DNA of 64,000 nt from Streptomyces sp. TSRI0281 (GCF_001905125.1 NZ_LWLE01000037.1:124001-188000); one strand, 5' to 3'. Positions 42,630 through 52,608 are shown, counted from the stretch's first letter. The notes: generated by a model from the letters alone, not told the origin. A program made the numbers and translations.

Positions 42630-44459
42630 TCAGGGCGTGACGATGGCGAAGTCGGGGTCGGGGGTGTCGAGCAGGCTCGCGAGAGTGGCGAAGACCTGTG
42701 GGTCGCCCTGGACCTTCACATCGTCCAAGCCCGCACCCGCGAGGACGCCGAGCAGGTGCCGCTTCGTCAAGGTCAGCGTCAGATCGGCGGCCGGCGCCGA
42801 ACCGTGCGCGTCGGGGGCGCCGTCGGTGCTGCGGTACGTCAGCGCCCCGTTCGACAGCAGCAGGTGCCAGGTGCGGCTCTCGTCGGTGACGTGCCAGGCC
42901 ATCGCGAGCTTCTTGGTCCAGGCGCGCGGCCCGTCGATGCGGATGGCGAGCGAGTCGATGAGCATGTCGACGGTCAGTGCCATCGCCATCTCGGGGTTGG
43001 TCGTCTCCAAGGAGGTGTGCGCGACCGAGCCACGCAGTTCCTGGGCACCCATCAGGTAGAAGTTGCGCCAGGTGCCGTTCTCCGAGCCGTGACCGAGCTT
43101 CTCGTACACCGAAGCCAGTGCCTCCTTGGCCGCCGTGTCGCGGGGGGCGGCGAAGACCGCGTGGCCGAGCAGCGTGGCGGCGAAGCGCAGGTCTCCCGAT
43201 GCCGCGTACTCCTCACCCTTGGCGACCAGGGCGGCGACGCCGCCGTAGTCGGCGGCGAACCGGGTGGCCTGCTCGGTCGGCGGGTGCTCCCACAGGTGCG
43301 CGGGGTTGCCGTCGAACCAGCCCATGTAACGCTGGTAGATGGCCTTGACGTTGTGGCTGAGCGAACCGTAGTAGCCACGGTTCGCCCACCGGCCCGCGAG
43401 GGCGGGCGGCAGTTCGATCCGCTCGGCGATCTCGCTCCCGGTCAGTCCTTGATTGGTCATGCGCAGGGTCTGGTCGTGCATATAGGCCCACATGTCGCGC
43501 TGCCCGGCCAGGTGGTCGACGATGCGGTCCTTGCCCCAGGTCGGCCAGTGGTGGGAGGCGAACGCGACCTCGGCCCGGTCGCCGTACAGTGCGATGGTCT
43601 CGTTCAGGTAGTGGGCCCAGATACGGGTGTCGCGGACCACCGCGCCGCGCAGGGTCAGGATGTTGTGCATGTTGTGTGTCGCGTTCTCCGCCATGCACAG
43701 CGCGCGCCGGTCGGGGAAGTAGAAGTTCATCTCCGACGGTGCTTCGGTGCCCGGCGTCATCTGGAAGATGATCCGTACCCCGTCGACGGTCTCCTCCTGG
43801 CCGGTACGGGTGATGTCGAGCGTCGGCGGGATGAGGGTGATGGTGCCCGTGGAGGTCGTCATGCCCAGGCCCGCGCTGATCTGACCGGCGGGGCCCTTGT
43901 CCAGTTCGGCGCCGTACATGTACACCGCGCGGCGGGTCATCGCGCCGCCCGCGTACACGTTCTCCGCGACGGCGTGCTCCAGGAACCCGGCCGGGGCGAT
44001 CACCGGCACCGGGGCGTGGCCGTGCGGCAGGACGCCGAGCGAGCCGCCGAAGTGGTCGCCGTGCGAGTGCGTGTAGATCAGCCCGGTGACCTGGCGGTCG
44101 CCCCGGTGCTCGCGGTACAGCGCGAGCGCCGCCACCGCGGTCTCGGCGGAGATCAGCGGGTCGATGACGATGACGCCGGTATCACCCTCGACGAGCGTCA
44201 TGTTCGACAGGTCGAGGTTCCGGACCTGGTAGATCCCCTCGGTCACCTCGAACAAGCCCTGTTTGTTGCACAGCCGGCTCTGGCGCCACAGGCTCGGGTG
44301 CGCCGTGTCCGGGCACTCCTCGTCCAGGAACGCGTACGCGTCGCCGTCCCAGATCATCCGGCCGTCGTCCGTCCGGACGACCGCCGGTGCCAGGGCGGCG
44401 ACGAATCCCCGCTCGGCGTCTTCGAAGTCGGACCTGTCTGCGTAGTCGAGATCAGTCAT
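42630..44459 (-). CDS. alkylsulfatase-like metallo-beta-lactamase-fold enzyme (SdsA1 type)
   Basis: A 609-residue protein. The MBL zinc motif THSHGDHFGG is at about residue 130, and the second metal ligands are in AENATHNMHN. A dimerisation domain and a C-terminal SCP2-like lipid-binding domain (LTVDMLIDSLAIRIDG to the end) complete the SdsA1 layout. It hydrolyses primary alkyl sulfates. Neither this ATG nor the in-frame ATG at 44477 has a clear ribosome-binding site. There is no obvious signal peptide, so a cytoplasmic location is likely. Confidence 0.88.
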   Translation of the reverse strand: MTDLDYADRSDFEDAERGFVAALAPAVVRTDDGRMIWDGDAYAFLDEECPDTAHPSLWRQSRLCNKQGLFEVTEGIYQVRNLDLSNMTLVEGDTGVIVIDPLISAETAVAALALYREHRGDRQVTGLIYTHSHGDHFGGSLGVLPHGHAPVPVIAPAGFLEHAVAENVYAGGAMTRRAVYMYGAELDKGPAGQISAGLGMTTSTGTITLIPPTLDITRTGQEETVDGVRIIFQMTPGTEAPSEMNFYFPDRRALCMAENATHNMHNILTLRGAVVRDTRIWAHYLNETIALYGDRAEVAFASHHWPTWGKDRIVDHLAGQRDMWAYMHDQTLRMTNQGLTGSEIAERIELPPALAGRWANRGYYGSLSHNVKAIYQRYMGWFDGNPAHLWEHPPTEQATRFAADYGGVAALVAKGEEYAASGDLRFAATLLGHAVFAAPRDTAAKEALASVYEKLGHGSENGTWRNFYLMGAQELRGSVAHTSLETTNPEMAMALTVDMLIDSLAIRIDGPRAWTKKLAMAWHVTDESRTWHLLLSNGALTYRSTDGAPDAHGSAPAADLTLTLTKRHLLGVLAGAGLDDVKVQGDPQVFATLASLLDTPDPDFAIVTP

Positions 44460-44702
44460 ATGTAACAAGTAACCCATATGCCATCAAATTACCCACTTTC
44501 CCTTGGCGCGTCTCGCCGTGCGGCACTCCCCCGGACCCCGGCGGCCACCTACCCCTGCGGGCCGAGGTGACCTCGTACCACCTGCACAGGCGGCGACCCG
44601 ACCGCCGGAGCCGCGCCGTCCGTACGTCACCGTTGATCCGGTTGTGCCCCGTGCAGCACACTCGGTGTTTGGCGCCGCCCACGGGAGGGCGGCGGCCGGA
44701 CA

Positions 44703-44720
44703 ACGGGACCGCTGTCCCGT
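44703..44720. promoter_or_regulatory. perfect dyad just before the VOC gene
   Basis: ACGGGAC-CGCT-GTCCCGT is a perfect 7-bp inverted repeat with a 4-bp loop, ending about 6 bp before the GGAGG of the VOC gene. In mRNA it forms a hairpin next to the ribosome-binding site; as DNA it may be an operator. Confidence 0.45.
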
Positions 44721-44739
44721 ACCACTGGAGGTACCAGAA

Positions 44740-45330
44740 ATGACACCTCGGAACACCGAGTTCGAGCTCGGGGGAATCAACCATCTGGCGTTGGTCTGTG
44801 CGGATATGCGCAGAACCGTGGACTTCTACTCGGGCCTTCTCGGTATGCCGCTCATCAAGACGATCGAGCTTCCCGGGGGAAGCGGCCAGCACTTCTTCTT
44901 CGACTGTGGGGGTGGTGACTGCGTGGCCTTCTTCTGGTTCGCGGACGCCCCCGACGGTGTGCCAGGAATCTCCGCCCCCGTATCCCTCCCCGGCCAGGGG
45001 GAGTTCCTCAGTGCCGTCGGTTCGATGAACCATGTCGCCTTCCATGTGCCGCCGGAGCGGTTCGACGAGTACCGCGCCCGCCTGGTTGCCAAGGGGGTGG
45101 AGGTCAGCCCGGTCATGAACCACGACGACAGTCCGACGACCGTGGCCGCCCGTCTGCAGGAAGGGGTGTACGTACGGTCCTTCTACTTCCAGGACCCCGA
45201 CGGGATCCTGTTGGAATTCGCCTGCTGGATCAAGCAGCCGACCGGTGAGCCGCACAACACCACCGACGAGCCCAGGACAGCGGCCGACCGCACTCCGCGC
45301 ACCCCGGTCCCGGCCTCGGTCCCGGCCTGA
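44740..45330 (+). CDS. VOC-family (glyoxalase/dioxygenase) protein
   Basis: A 196-residue vicinal-oxygen-chelate protein. The two beta-alpha-beta-beta-beta modules begin INHLALVCADMRRTVDFYSG and MNHVAFHVPPERFDEYRARL. Metal ligands are the His residues in those segments and the terminal Glu in DPDGILLEFACW. GGAGG lies 9 bp before the ATG. The C-terminal tail of about 25 residues is disordered and Pro/Thr-rich. The substrate is probably an aromatic or electrophile; it cannot be specified. Confidence 0.85.
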   Translation: MTPRNTEFELGGINHLALVCADMRRTVDFYSGLLGMPLIKTIELPGGSGQHFFFDCGGGDCVAFFWFADAPDGVPGISAPVSLPGQGEFLSAVGSMNHVAFHVPPERFDEYRARLVAKGVEVSPVMNHDDSPTTVAARLQEGVYVRSFYFQDPDGILLEFACWIKQPTGEPHNTTDEPRTAADRTPRTPVPASVPA

Positions 45331-45344
45331 CGATTCGTACGGCA

Positions 45345-45386
45345 CGCACCGCTCCCTCACGACGCCGCGACGCGGGGAGCGGTGCG
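45345..45386. terminator. perfect 12-bp hairpin terminator after VOC gene
   Basis: CGCACCGCTCCC and GGGAGCGGTGCG pair perfectly around an 18-nt loop, 14 bp after the VOC stop codon. Confidence 0.7.
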
Positions 45387-45489
45387 GTGGGGAGCTGTGC
45401 GGTGCGGGCACCCGCCGCTCCGTGACGGCCGGGGCCCCTTACCCTTGCCTGGTTCGAGGATGCGCGGGCGAGGAGAGGCGGACACCGGG

Positions 45490-46032
45490 GTGGCGCGGGT
45501 AACGGCTGTGAGCAGACACGGGACATACTCCTTCAGCAAGCCGAACCGTACGAGCATCATGTTGCTCGCCGGTCTCGGCGTCGAGGGTGATGTCCACGCG
45601 GGGAAGACCATCAAGCACCAGTTCCGTATGACCTACGAGCCGGATCTGCCCAACCTGCGCCAGGTGCACCTCATGCACGAGGAACTCTTCGACGAACTCG
45701 CCACGAAGGGCTTCGCCGTCTCCGCGGGACAACTCGGCGAGAACATCTCCACGCGCGGTATCGACCTGCTCGGCCTGCCCACCGGCTCCCTGCTCCACCT
45801 CGGCGGCGAAGCGATCGTAGAAGTGACAGGTCTGCGCAACCCGTGTTCAAAGATCGACGCGTTCCAGAAGGGCCTTCTCAGGGAAGTCTTCGAACTCGAC
45901 GAGACGACGGACGGCTTCGCTTTCAAGTCCGGGATCATGGGCGTGGTCCGGCAAGGGGGAAGCGTGCGCCCCGGCGACACGATCGACGTCGAACTTCCCG
46001 CCGGTCCGCACCGTTCGCTGGAGCGCGTATAG
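45490..46032 (+). CDS. MOSC-domain protein
   Basis: A 180-residue MOSC protein. Family marks: GVEGDVHAGKTIKHQFRM near the N terminus, GQLGENISTRGIDL and the sulfur-carrying Cys in VTGLRNPCSKIDAF. MOSC domains handle sulfur/molybdenum cofactor groups; stand-alone copies often act in reductive detoxification. The GTG start is preceded at a distance by AGGAGAGG. An ATG at 45460 is the alternative. Confidence 0.85.
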   Translation: MARVTAVSRHGTYSFSKPNRTSIMLLAGLGVEGDVHAGKTIKHQFRMTYEPDLPNLRQVHLMHEELFDELATKGFAVSAGQLGENISTRGIDLLGLPTGSLLHLGGEAIVEVTGLRNPCSKIDAFQKGLLREVFELDETTDGFAFKSGIMGVVRQGGSVRPGDTIDVELPAGPHRSLERV

Positions 46033-46150
46033 CGCGCATGCCCGCCGGGGGCATGTGCTCGTCTGCCGGTCCGGACGATTCCGTCCGGCTCGACCGGCTT
46101 CTCCACCGGAGCGGCCGGCATCGGCACCGGGTGGTCCGGCCGGGCAGACT

Positions 46151-46885
46151 GTGCGGGTGGACAACTATCGCCCGGTGGACCGGGATCCCGCGCCCGAACG
46201 GTACGGACGCCTCCGCGTGCAGACGGCCGTCACGGGCCCGGCCGGCTGGCTCACCGAGCGTGCTCCGGGGTACGGGGATTTCGGGACGGTGGCAGGCGTG
46301 GCGGCACCCGGATTCGCCGCCTACGCGCGGGTGTTGCATCCGGCCTCCCTGGACGAGCTGCCGGTGCGGTGGGCGACGGTGGCCGCCGCCCACGGCCGCG
46401 AGGTGGTGCCGGGCACCGACTGGCACGACGTGATCGGGACGGACCGCGACTACCACAACGTCTCGGAGTACGGCTTGCCCGGCGTCTGGGACGAGCACCC
46501 GGCGGAGGGACCGACCCCGCCCGCTGTCGCCAGGATCCTCATCCCCGTCCTGGCCCGGCACACCCGGACCACCGAGCGCTGCTGGTTCGGCCTGTGGAAC
46601 GGCTACGGACGGTGGGACTTCGACCGGGTACCCACCTTCGACACCCCCGGCCGCGACGAGGTGCTGCTCGCCGGGACGCTCGCCGAAGCCATCACCCCGG
46701 TGTCCCTGGACGAGTTCGCCGAGCTGCCCGACCTGTGGTGGCCGCAGGATCGTGCCTGGTGCCTGGGCGGTGACGTGGACCTGGTGAGCACGTACATCGG
46801 CGGCTCCAGGGAACTGATCGCCGACCTCCTGGCAGATCCTGAGCTGGAGGCGCACCCGGTGGCGCCCGGCGACGGGGTCGGCTGA
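46151..46885 (+). CDS. hypothetical protein
   Basis: About 244 residues with no recognised family. It is Trp-rich, with LLHP/AYARVLHPASLDELP, GTDWHDVIGTD and RCWFGLWNGYGRWDFDRVPT. The C-terminal part, DLWWPQDRAWCLGGDVDLVS and TYIGGSRELIADLLADPELE, resembles a small conserved Streptomyces family of unknown role. There is no signal peptide or membrane segment. GTG 46151 and GTG 46157 are both possible starts. Confidence 0.68.
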   Translation: MRVDNYRPVDRDPAPERYGRLRVQTAVTGPAGWLTERAPGYGDFGTVAGVAAPGFAAYARVLHPASLDELPVRWATVAAAHGREVVPGTDWHDVIGTDRDYHNVSEYGLPGVWDEHPAEGPTPPAVARILIPVLARHTRTTERCWFGLWNGYGRWDFDRVPTFDTPGRDEVLLAGTLAEAITPVSLDEFAELPDLWWPQDRAWCLGGDVDLVSTYIGGSRELIADLLADPELEAHPVAPGDGVG

Positions 46886-46923
46886 GCCCTCCCGCGGGCG
46901 TCCGGGGCCACCGGGCCCAGCAC

Positions 46924-46950
46924 CCTCCGCGTCCGTACCGCCCGCGGAGG
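46924..46950. terminator. hairpin between convergent genes
   Basis: CCTCCGCG (46924-46931) and CGCGGAGG (46943-46950) pair perfectly with an 11-nt loop, between the hypothetical gene and the convergent beta-lactamase-fold gene. Confidence 0.55.
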
Positions 46951-46985
46951 CGACGGCCGACCGGTGCCCCGCCCGCAGGTGGACG

Positions 46986-48128
46986 TCAGCCGGCCAGGCA
47001 GGTGCGTACCGCCGCGATCAGGCGGTCCGCCCGTGCGTCGCCGTGGCCGATCATGCGGTTGGCGACGTACGCGAAGCCCACACCGAACTCGTCGTCGCCG
47101 AAGGCGAACTGGCCGCCGGCTCCGTCGTTGCCGAAACTGCGCTCCCCCAGCATCGGCCGGAACGACGAGTCGAGAAGGAAGCCCGAGCCCCAGCGGGCAC
47201 CGGCGTCGAAGCCCAGCCAGCCCTTGCCGGACGACACCTCCCGGACCGCGTCCGTCACGGTGTCCGGTGCGAGCAGCCGCTCCCGGCCCTCGATGCCGGC
47301 CACGGCAGCGGCGTAGAGCCCGGCCAGGCCGCTCGCGGACGCGGTGGCACCCGCTCCCGGCAGCTCCATCGCGAGCAATGCCGGATCGTTCCAGCCGTGC
47401 GGCTCGTCGAGGCCGGGGAAGACCAGCGCTCCGTTCATCGTCACGATGCGGGTGAGCAGGTGTTCGGGCCCCGGCATACCCGGCCGCCCCTCGGCCTCGA
47501 CGAGCCGGGCACGGCCGTCCGTCTCCTCGGCGGGCAGGCCGATCCAGGCCCGAAGCCCCAGCGGATCGCCCACGGTGCGGCGGAAATACGCGCCCGGGGT
47601 GAGCCCGGTGATGCGCCGGACGACCTCACCGACGAGGAAGCCGAAGACATGGCCGTGGTATTCGTACGCCGTGTCCGGCTCCCACAGCGGGTTCTGCTCC
47701 TCGATGGCCCGGATCACCGGTGTCCAGGCGGCGATCTCCTCGAAGGTGGGGGTCCGGTCGAGTGCGGGAAGGCCCGCCCGGTGTCCGAGGACCGTGCGGC
47801 AGGTGATGACTTCCTTGCCGTGCCGCGCGAACTCGGGCCAGTACCGGCTCACCGGGGCGTCCAGGTCGAGACGCCCCTCCTGCGCGAGGAGATGGGCGCA
47901 CAGGCTCACGATGCCTTTGGCGCAGGAGAAGACCGGTACGGGTGTGTCCTGGTTCCACAACCGGCCGGTCCGCCGGTCCGCGACGCCGCCCCACAGCTCC
48001 GCGACCTTGCGGCCGTCGACGAACACGGTGACGGCGGCACCGAGTTCGGGGAAGTCGGCGAAGTTCCGCGCGAACGTGTCGGCGATGACTCCGTAGTGCT
48101 CGTCGGCCCATCCCCCGTAGTGCTCCAC
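46986..48128 (-). CDS. serine hydrolase, beta-lactamase/EstB-like
   Basis: A 380-residue cytoplasmic member of the class C beta-lactamase-like esterases. The catalytic SxxK is SCAK in VPVFSCAKGIVSLCAH. The tyrosine motif is YEYHGH in place of YxN, as in EstB-type esterases. The third motif region is around SFGNDGAGGQFAF, where HGG/KTG is replaced. These changes favour esterase over beta-lactamase activity. It has no signal peptide, in contrast to its paralogue at 39-40 kb. Confidence 0.86.
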   Translation of the reverse strand: MEHYGGWADEHYGVIADTFARNFADFPELGAAVTVFVDGRKVAELWGGVADRRTGRLWNQDTPVPVFSCAKGIVSLCAHLLAQEGRLDLDAPVSRYWPEFARHGKEVITCRTVLGHRAGLPALDRTPTFEEIAAWTPVIRAIEEQNPLWEPDTAYEYHGHVFGFLVGEVVRRITGLTPGAYFRRTVGDPLGLRAWIGLPAEETDGRARLVEAEGRPGMPGPEHLLTRIVTMNGALVFPGLDEPHGWNDPALLAMELPGAGATASASGLAGLYAAAVAGIEGRERLLAPDTVTDAVREVSSGKGWLGFDAGARWGSGFLLDSSFRPMLGERSFGNDGAGGQFAFGDDEFGVGFAYVANRMIGHGDARADRLIAAVRTCLAG

Positions 48129-48438
48129 TGTGCCCTGCCCTCCACGTGATCATGGTTCCTCGTGGGGGCGGCCCGGAGCGGTACCCGCGCGCCCCACGGT
48201 TGTCGACCGGTCACAGTACGGCGGCGGGCGGTACCGGCACGAACGGTTTTGGCCGGGCGGCGGAGAGCGGCGGTCCCGGAGCCCTCTCCGGCACGCCGTC
48301 TCCTGCTCGGCGGCGGGCGCCCGGCATCGAATTCCCTTCCACGGAGCAACCTTTGGCCACAGGTTTCCGTCCTCGGGGGCGCAAGAGCCTCGGAGTGACC
48401 GGGGCGCCATAGCGCAAGTGATGCCGAGGAGTACCACT

Positions 48439-51219
48439 TTGATACGGGTCCTGCACATGGCAGGCGCCACCGTGGCGGCGCTCGCGCTGGCCGCGACGAC
48501 ACTGGGATCGGCACACGCTCTGCCGACAGCGGACCCACTGCGGTCCGCGCACTCGGCGAACGCCGAGGGAGACCTTCCCCCCGGATGGCGGTTCGCCGGC
48601 GGCGACGCCGGGAAGCAGCTGATCTGGACCTCGGCCGACCCGGTGCCGATGGGCGACGCACGGGTCGAGTTCCACACCGGGGACCGGCTGCTCGGGCTGC
48701 CCGTGGCGGCGAAGGACCGGCGGTCGTTCCGTCTGTCCCTGGACACCGCACGGCTCGGCCGGACGGAGGATCTGCGGGTACTGGCCGCCGGACGCCGACT
48801 GGACGAGGCGGGGAAGCGGCCGACGTCGCGCCTCCCGCAACTCGCCCCGCCCGCACGGCCCGCCGCCACGCTGCCCGCCGCGAAGACCGATCCCGGCATC
48901 CCCGGCCGCTACCGCACCGCGGCGGGTGAGTACGCGCTGACGTCGGTCCGCCTGCCGGGCTTCCCGGCAGCGGTCGAGATGCGGGCCCGCGTGGTCGGAC
49001 CCGTCGGCGCCCCCGGCAAACGGCCGCTGGCCCTGTTCCTGCACGGCCGTCACTACACGTGCTACAGCACGGCGGGTGACCAGGACATCGACTGGCCCTG
49101 CAAGCCGGGCACCCGTCCCGTCCCCAGCTACCAGGGCTACGGGAGCGCCCAGAAGCTCCTGGCCTCGCAGGGCTATGTCACGGTGTCCATCTCCGCCAAC
49201 GGCATCAACGCGCAGGACGACCGGGCCGAGGACGGCGGCGCCCAGGCGCGCTCCTCCCTCGTGCGCCTGCACCTCGCCCGCCTGGCGGACTGGGCCGCGC
49301 ACCGCGGCGCCGCTCCCGCCGCCGTACGCGCGGTCTCCCCGGCCGACCTGTCCCGGGTGCTGCTCGTGGGTCACTCCCGCGGCGGCGAGGGCGTCAACCG
49401 CGCGGCGCTCGACAGCCTGTCCCCGCCGCCTGCCGACCAGGACGGGTACCGGGGTCCGGTGCGCTGGAACATCCGCGGCAATGTGCTGATCGGCCCGACC
49501 ATCTTCGGGCAGAACCCGGTTCCCGACGTGCCGTCGACGACCGTCCTGCCCGGGTGCGACGGCGATGTGTCCGACCTGCAGGGCCAGATCTACGCCGACG
49601 GGACGCGCGGTGTCGGCCGCGGCGCCGCCCTGCACAGCGCGGTCTACATGACCGGCGCCAACCACAACTTCTTCAACAGCGAGTGGACCCCCGGGCAGGC
49701 GAAGGCGCCCGCCGAGGACGACTTCGGGTCCGACGACGCGGTGGACCCGGTGTGCACCCCTGGCACGAAGACCCGGCTGACCGCCCCGCAGCAGCAGACG
49801 GCCGGGGCCGCGTACATCGCCGCTTCGGCCCGGCTGTTCGTCGCGGGTGACGACCGGGCGCGACCGCTGCTGGACGGCTCCGGCGTACGGATGCCCTCGG
49901 CCGGCCCCGCGCGGGTGCTGACCGACGCCGTCGGCGCGCACCGCACGCCCGCCTTCCTGCCCGGCCCGTCCGTCTCCGTCCGCGGCGGGCGGCTGTGCGC
50001 GGCGGTGGACTCCGACCCGGCGCGCGCCTGCCTCCCCTCCGACGTGGCCGGGGCATCGCCCCACTTCGCGGCCTGGGAGACCGCGGCGGAACCGGGACGC
50101 GACGCGGTGGCGATGACATGGTCCAAGGCCGGGTCCCCGGTCCGGGTCCGTTCCGCGCGCCCGGTCTCGCTGTCGGGAGCCGAGGCGCTGGCGCTCCGGG
50201 TGATCGTGCCGCCCAACACCACCGGCACCCGGCTGGACGTCGCCGTCGTCGACGCCTCGGGCCACCGCGCGGTGCTGGGCCGGGTCCGTGTCGACGGGCT
50301 GCCGGGCAGTGACCGGACCGCCTCCTACTGGGGGCGCGAGATCCGCCTGCCACTGTCCGCGGCACGTCCCGGTCTCGACCTGAAGCAGGTGACCTCCCTG
50401 GAGCTCATACCGCGCTCCGGCTCCGGCCGGGCGTGGCTGGTGGATGCCTGGGGCTGGCGCCCCGGCACTCCGGCCGTGAAGCCCGCGGCCATGCCCCGCG
50501 TCGATGTCGGCCGGCTGACGGTCAAGGAGGGCGATTCCGGCGTACGGCACTACCGCGTGCCGGTGCGCGTGGCGGGCAAGGGCACCGGCCGGGTACGGCT
50601 GTTCGTCCCCGAGCCCGGGACGGACAAGGTCGCGTACCGCACGGTGACCGTGCGCGCCGGAACCCACGCCGTCGATGTGCCGGTCGAGGTGCGGGGCAAC
50701 ACCCGCTACAGCTTCGGCACGTCGCAGGAGGCGTACGTCAAGGCGGTGCGCGGCGCGGTGGTCGGCTCCCACCGCGGCGGGGTGACGGCGCTCAATGACG
50801 ACCCGATGCCCGAGGTGACCGTGACGCCCGTCGCGGACCGCGTCGCCGAAGGACGGCCGCTGGTCTGGCGGATGACGCTGTCGGAGGCCGCCGACGTGGA
50901 CATCTCCGGCAACTTCACCATCCTCCCGGTCACCGGGGGTCCGGAGCTGTCCACCATGGATGTCGACCCGGAGTGGCTGGAGGACAACTTCGGCCAGCTG
51001 CCCGGACCGGCCAGAGCGCTGTCCGGGATCGAGGAGGAGCCGTCGGTCTACGCCGACGTGCCGGCGGGGGCGCTGAGCAGCGAGGTGAGCGTGCCCACCG
51101 TCGCGGACGGGGAGAGCGAACCCGATGAGTTCCTGAAGCTCCGGTTGATCACCTACGACGACCAGTGGGAGCCCCGGGAGGGGCCCGTGGTCACCGGCAC
51201 GGTGACCGGCGGCCCGTAG
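48439..51219 (+). CDS. large secreted alpha/beta-hydrolase
   Basis: A 926-residue exported protein. I choose TTG 48439 because AGGAG lies 7 bp upstream; the ATG at 48421 is the alternative. The signal peptide ends at LGSAHALP. The hydrolase domain (about 150-500) has an oxyanion strand (PLALFLHGRHYTCYS), nucleophile Ser in VLLVGHSRGGEGVNRAA, acid in TVLPGCDGDVSDLQG and His in MTGANHNFFNSEW. The remaining 400 residues are beta-rich, with a Calx-beta-like stretch (RLTVKEGDSGVRHYRVPVRV) near 690-780. It is probably an extracellular esterase or lipase. Confidence 0.82.
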   Translation: MIRVLHMAGATVAALALAATTLGSAHALPTADPLRSAHSANAEGDLPPGWRFAGGDAGKQLIWTSADPVPMGDARVEFHTGDRLLGLPVAAKDRRSFRLSLDTARLGRTEDLRVLAAGRRLDEAGKRPTSRLPQLAPPARPAATLPAAKTDPGIPGRYRTAAGEYALTSVRLPGFPAAVEMRARVVGPVGAPGKRPLALFLHGRHYTCYSTAGDQDIDWPCKPGTRPVPSYQGYGSAQKLLASQGYVTVSISANGINAQDDRAEDGGAQARSSLVRLHLARLADWAAHRGAAPAAVRAVSPADLSRVLLVGHSRGGEGVNRAALDSLSPPPADQDGYRGPVRWNIRGNVLIGPTIFGQNPVPDVPSTTVLPGCDGDVSDLQGQIYADGTRGVGRGAALHSAVYMTGANHNFFNSEWTPGQAKAPAEDDFGSDDAVDPVCTPGTKTRLTAPQQQTAGAAYIAASARLFVAGDDRARPLLDGSGVRMPSAGPARVLTDAVGAHRTPAFLPGPSVSVRGGRLCAAVDSDPARACLPSDVAGASPHFAAWETAAEPGRDAVAMTWSKAGSPVRVRSARPVSLSGAEALALRVIVPPNTTGTRLDVAVVDASGHRAVLGRVRVDGLPGSDRTASYWGREIRLPLSAARPGLDLKQVTSLELIPRSGSGRAWLVDAWGWRPGTPAVKPAAMPRVDVGRLTVKEGDSGVRHYRVPVRVAGKGTGRVRLFVPEPGTDKVAYRTVTVRAGTHAVDVPVEVRGNTRYSFGTSQEAYVKAVRGAVVGSHRGGVTALNDDPMPEVTVTPVADRVAEGRPLVWRMTLSEAADVDISGNFTILPVTGGPELSTMDVDPEWLEDNFGQLPGPARALSGIEEEPSVYADVPAGALSSEVSVPTVADGESEPDEFLKLRLITYDDQWEPREGPVVTGTVTGGP

Positions 51220-51247
51220 CCCCTGGACGCGGATTCCGGCAGGTCGG

Positions 51248-51284
51248 CCCCGGGCAGGCCCCCTTACGAGGGGCCTGCCCGGGG
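51248..51284. terminator. perfect 15-bp hairpin terminator
   Basis: CCCCGGGCAGGCCCC (51248-51262) and GGGGCCTGCCCGGGG (51270-51284) pair perfectly around a 7-nt loop, 29 bp after the secreted hydrolase gene and before a convergent gene. Confidence 0.85.
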
Positions 51285-51404
51285 TCGCCTCGTTCCTGCC
51301 CGCCCCGGGTGCCGAACGCGCATGGGCCCGGGTTCTCGAACCCATCGACGAGTCGCTCGCGCGGCGGGAGACACGACACCCGGACAACGTCCACAGGACT
51401 CACG

Positions 51405-52556
51405 TCAGACCGGCTCCGCCGCGAAGGCGTTGAACATGTCGATCAGCGGCTGCGGTGCGCTGTCGTCGAAGATGGTCTCAAGTCCGCGGGCGGACTCGCG
51501 CGCGATCTCCTCGCTGCGGGGGAAGAGGATCTCCTCGTATGCGGCGAGAGCCGCCTCGGGATCTCCGGGGTGCTCGACCAGGCACCGTCCGAGGTCCGCG
51601 CCGTCGATCATGGCGAGGTTGGCGCCCTCGCCTGCGAACGGGGACATCAGGTGTGCCGCGTCACCCAGCAGCGTGACACCCGGTACCCGCCTCCAGCGGT
51701 GGCCGACGGGCAGGGCACGAATCAGCCGGGGGATCAGTGGGCCGTCCGCGTCGGTGATGAGTCCGCGCAACTCGGGTGCCCAGTCGGTGAACTGACGCAG
51801 CAGAGCGGACTTGGCCGACTCCGTGTCGTTGAAGTCCAGCGTGGAGAGCCAGTCCTCCGCGATCCGGAGCGCGGTGTAGATGTGCAGGCTGCCGTCGGTC
51901 TCCCGGTGGCCGAGGAAGCCCTTGTGGTCGCCGAGGGCGAAGAACATGCCGCCCCCGAGCAGTCGCGCGGACTCGGGGTGGCGGGCATCGGCGTCCAGGA
52001 GATCGAGTTCGACGAAGGCGATCCCCGTGTACGCGGGCGTGGCGCCGGACAGCAGCGGCCGTACGCGGGACCATGCGCCGTCGGCGCCGATCAGCAGGCC
52101 GGTGGTGAAGACCGTGCCGTCGCCGAGGGTGACTTCGTGTCGTCCGTCGGACAGCGGCCGGGTCTGCGTGACCTTGCTGCCCCAGCGGACGGTGTCGTCC
52201 GGCAGGGAGCCGAGAAGCAGGTCGCGCAGGTCCCCGCGGTCGATCTCCGGCCGGCCGCCGGTCCCGTCGTCGGTTGCCTGGAGCAGGACGTGGGCGTGCC
52301 GGTCGAGGACGCGCATCGCCTCGCCGCCGGGGTGGATCTTGGTGAGGAACCGCTCGTGCAGCCGAGCGGCGTGCAGGGCGGCCTGTCCGGTCTCCTCGTG
52401 GATGTCGAGCATGCCGCCCTGAGTGCGGGCGTTCGGGGAGGTTTCCAGGTCGAGGACGGTGGCCGTGATGCCGTGGACATGCAGGACGCGGGCGAGCGTG
52501 AGACCGCCGAGTCCGGCACCGATGACGGCGATGGGGTAGTGGGGTGTGGTGCTCAT
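51405..52556 (-). CDS. FAD-dependent monooxygenase (TetX-like)
   Basis: A 383-residue group A flavin monooxygenase. FAD motifs: IAVIGAGLGGLTLARVLHVH, the DG region GLLIGADGAWSRVRPLLSG and VTLLGDAAHLMSPFAGEGAN (GD motif). The ATG at 52556 has GAAGGAG about 10 bp upstream. TetX-like enzymes hydroxylate aromatic polyketides or inactivate tetracyclines. The TetR gene 52 bp upstream on the same strand probably controls it. Confidence 0.87.
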   Translation of the reverse strand: MSTTPHYPIAVIGAGLGGLTLARVLHVHGITATVLDLETSPNARTQGGMLDIHEETGQAALHAARLHERFLTKIHPGGEAMRVLDRHAHVLLQATDDGTGGRPEIDRGDLRDLLLGSLPDDTVRWGSKVTQTRPLSDGRHEVTLGDGTVFTTGLLIGADGAWSRVRPLLSGATPAYTGIAFVELDLLDADARHPESARLLGGGMFFALGDHKGFLGHRETDGSLHIYTALRIAEDWLSTLDFNDTESAKSALLRQFTDWAPELRGLITDADGPLIPRLIRALPVGHRWRRVPGVTLLGDAAHLMSPFAGEGANLAMIDGADLGRCLVEHPGDPEAALAAYEEILFPRSEEIARESARGLETIFDDSAPQPLIDMFNAFAAEPV

Positions 52557-52608
52557 GGTGGTGCTCTCCTTCGGTCCGGGGGCGGAAAGCCGCAGGCGGA
52601 CAGGGGTG

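Noticed and set aside
48211..51387. Very long open frame on the minus strand opposite the secreted hydrolase gene
   Set aside because: It has no family motifs and its composition is the antisense of a GC-rich gene. The plus-strand frame has a signal peptide, a ribosome-binding site and catalytic motifs.
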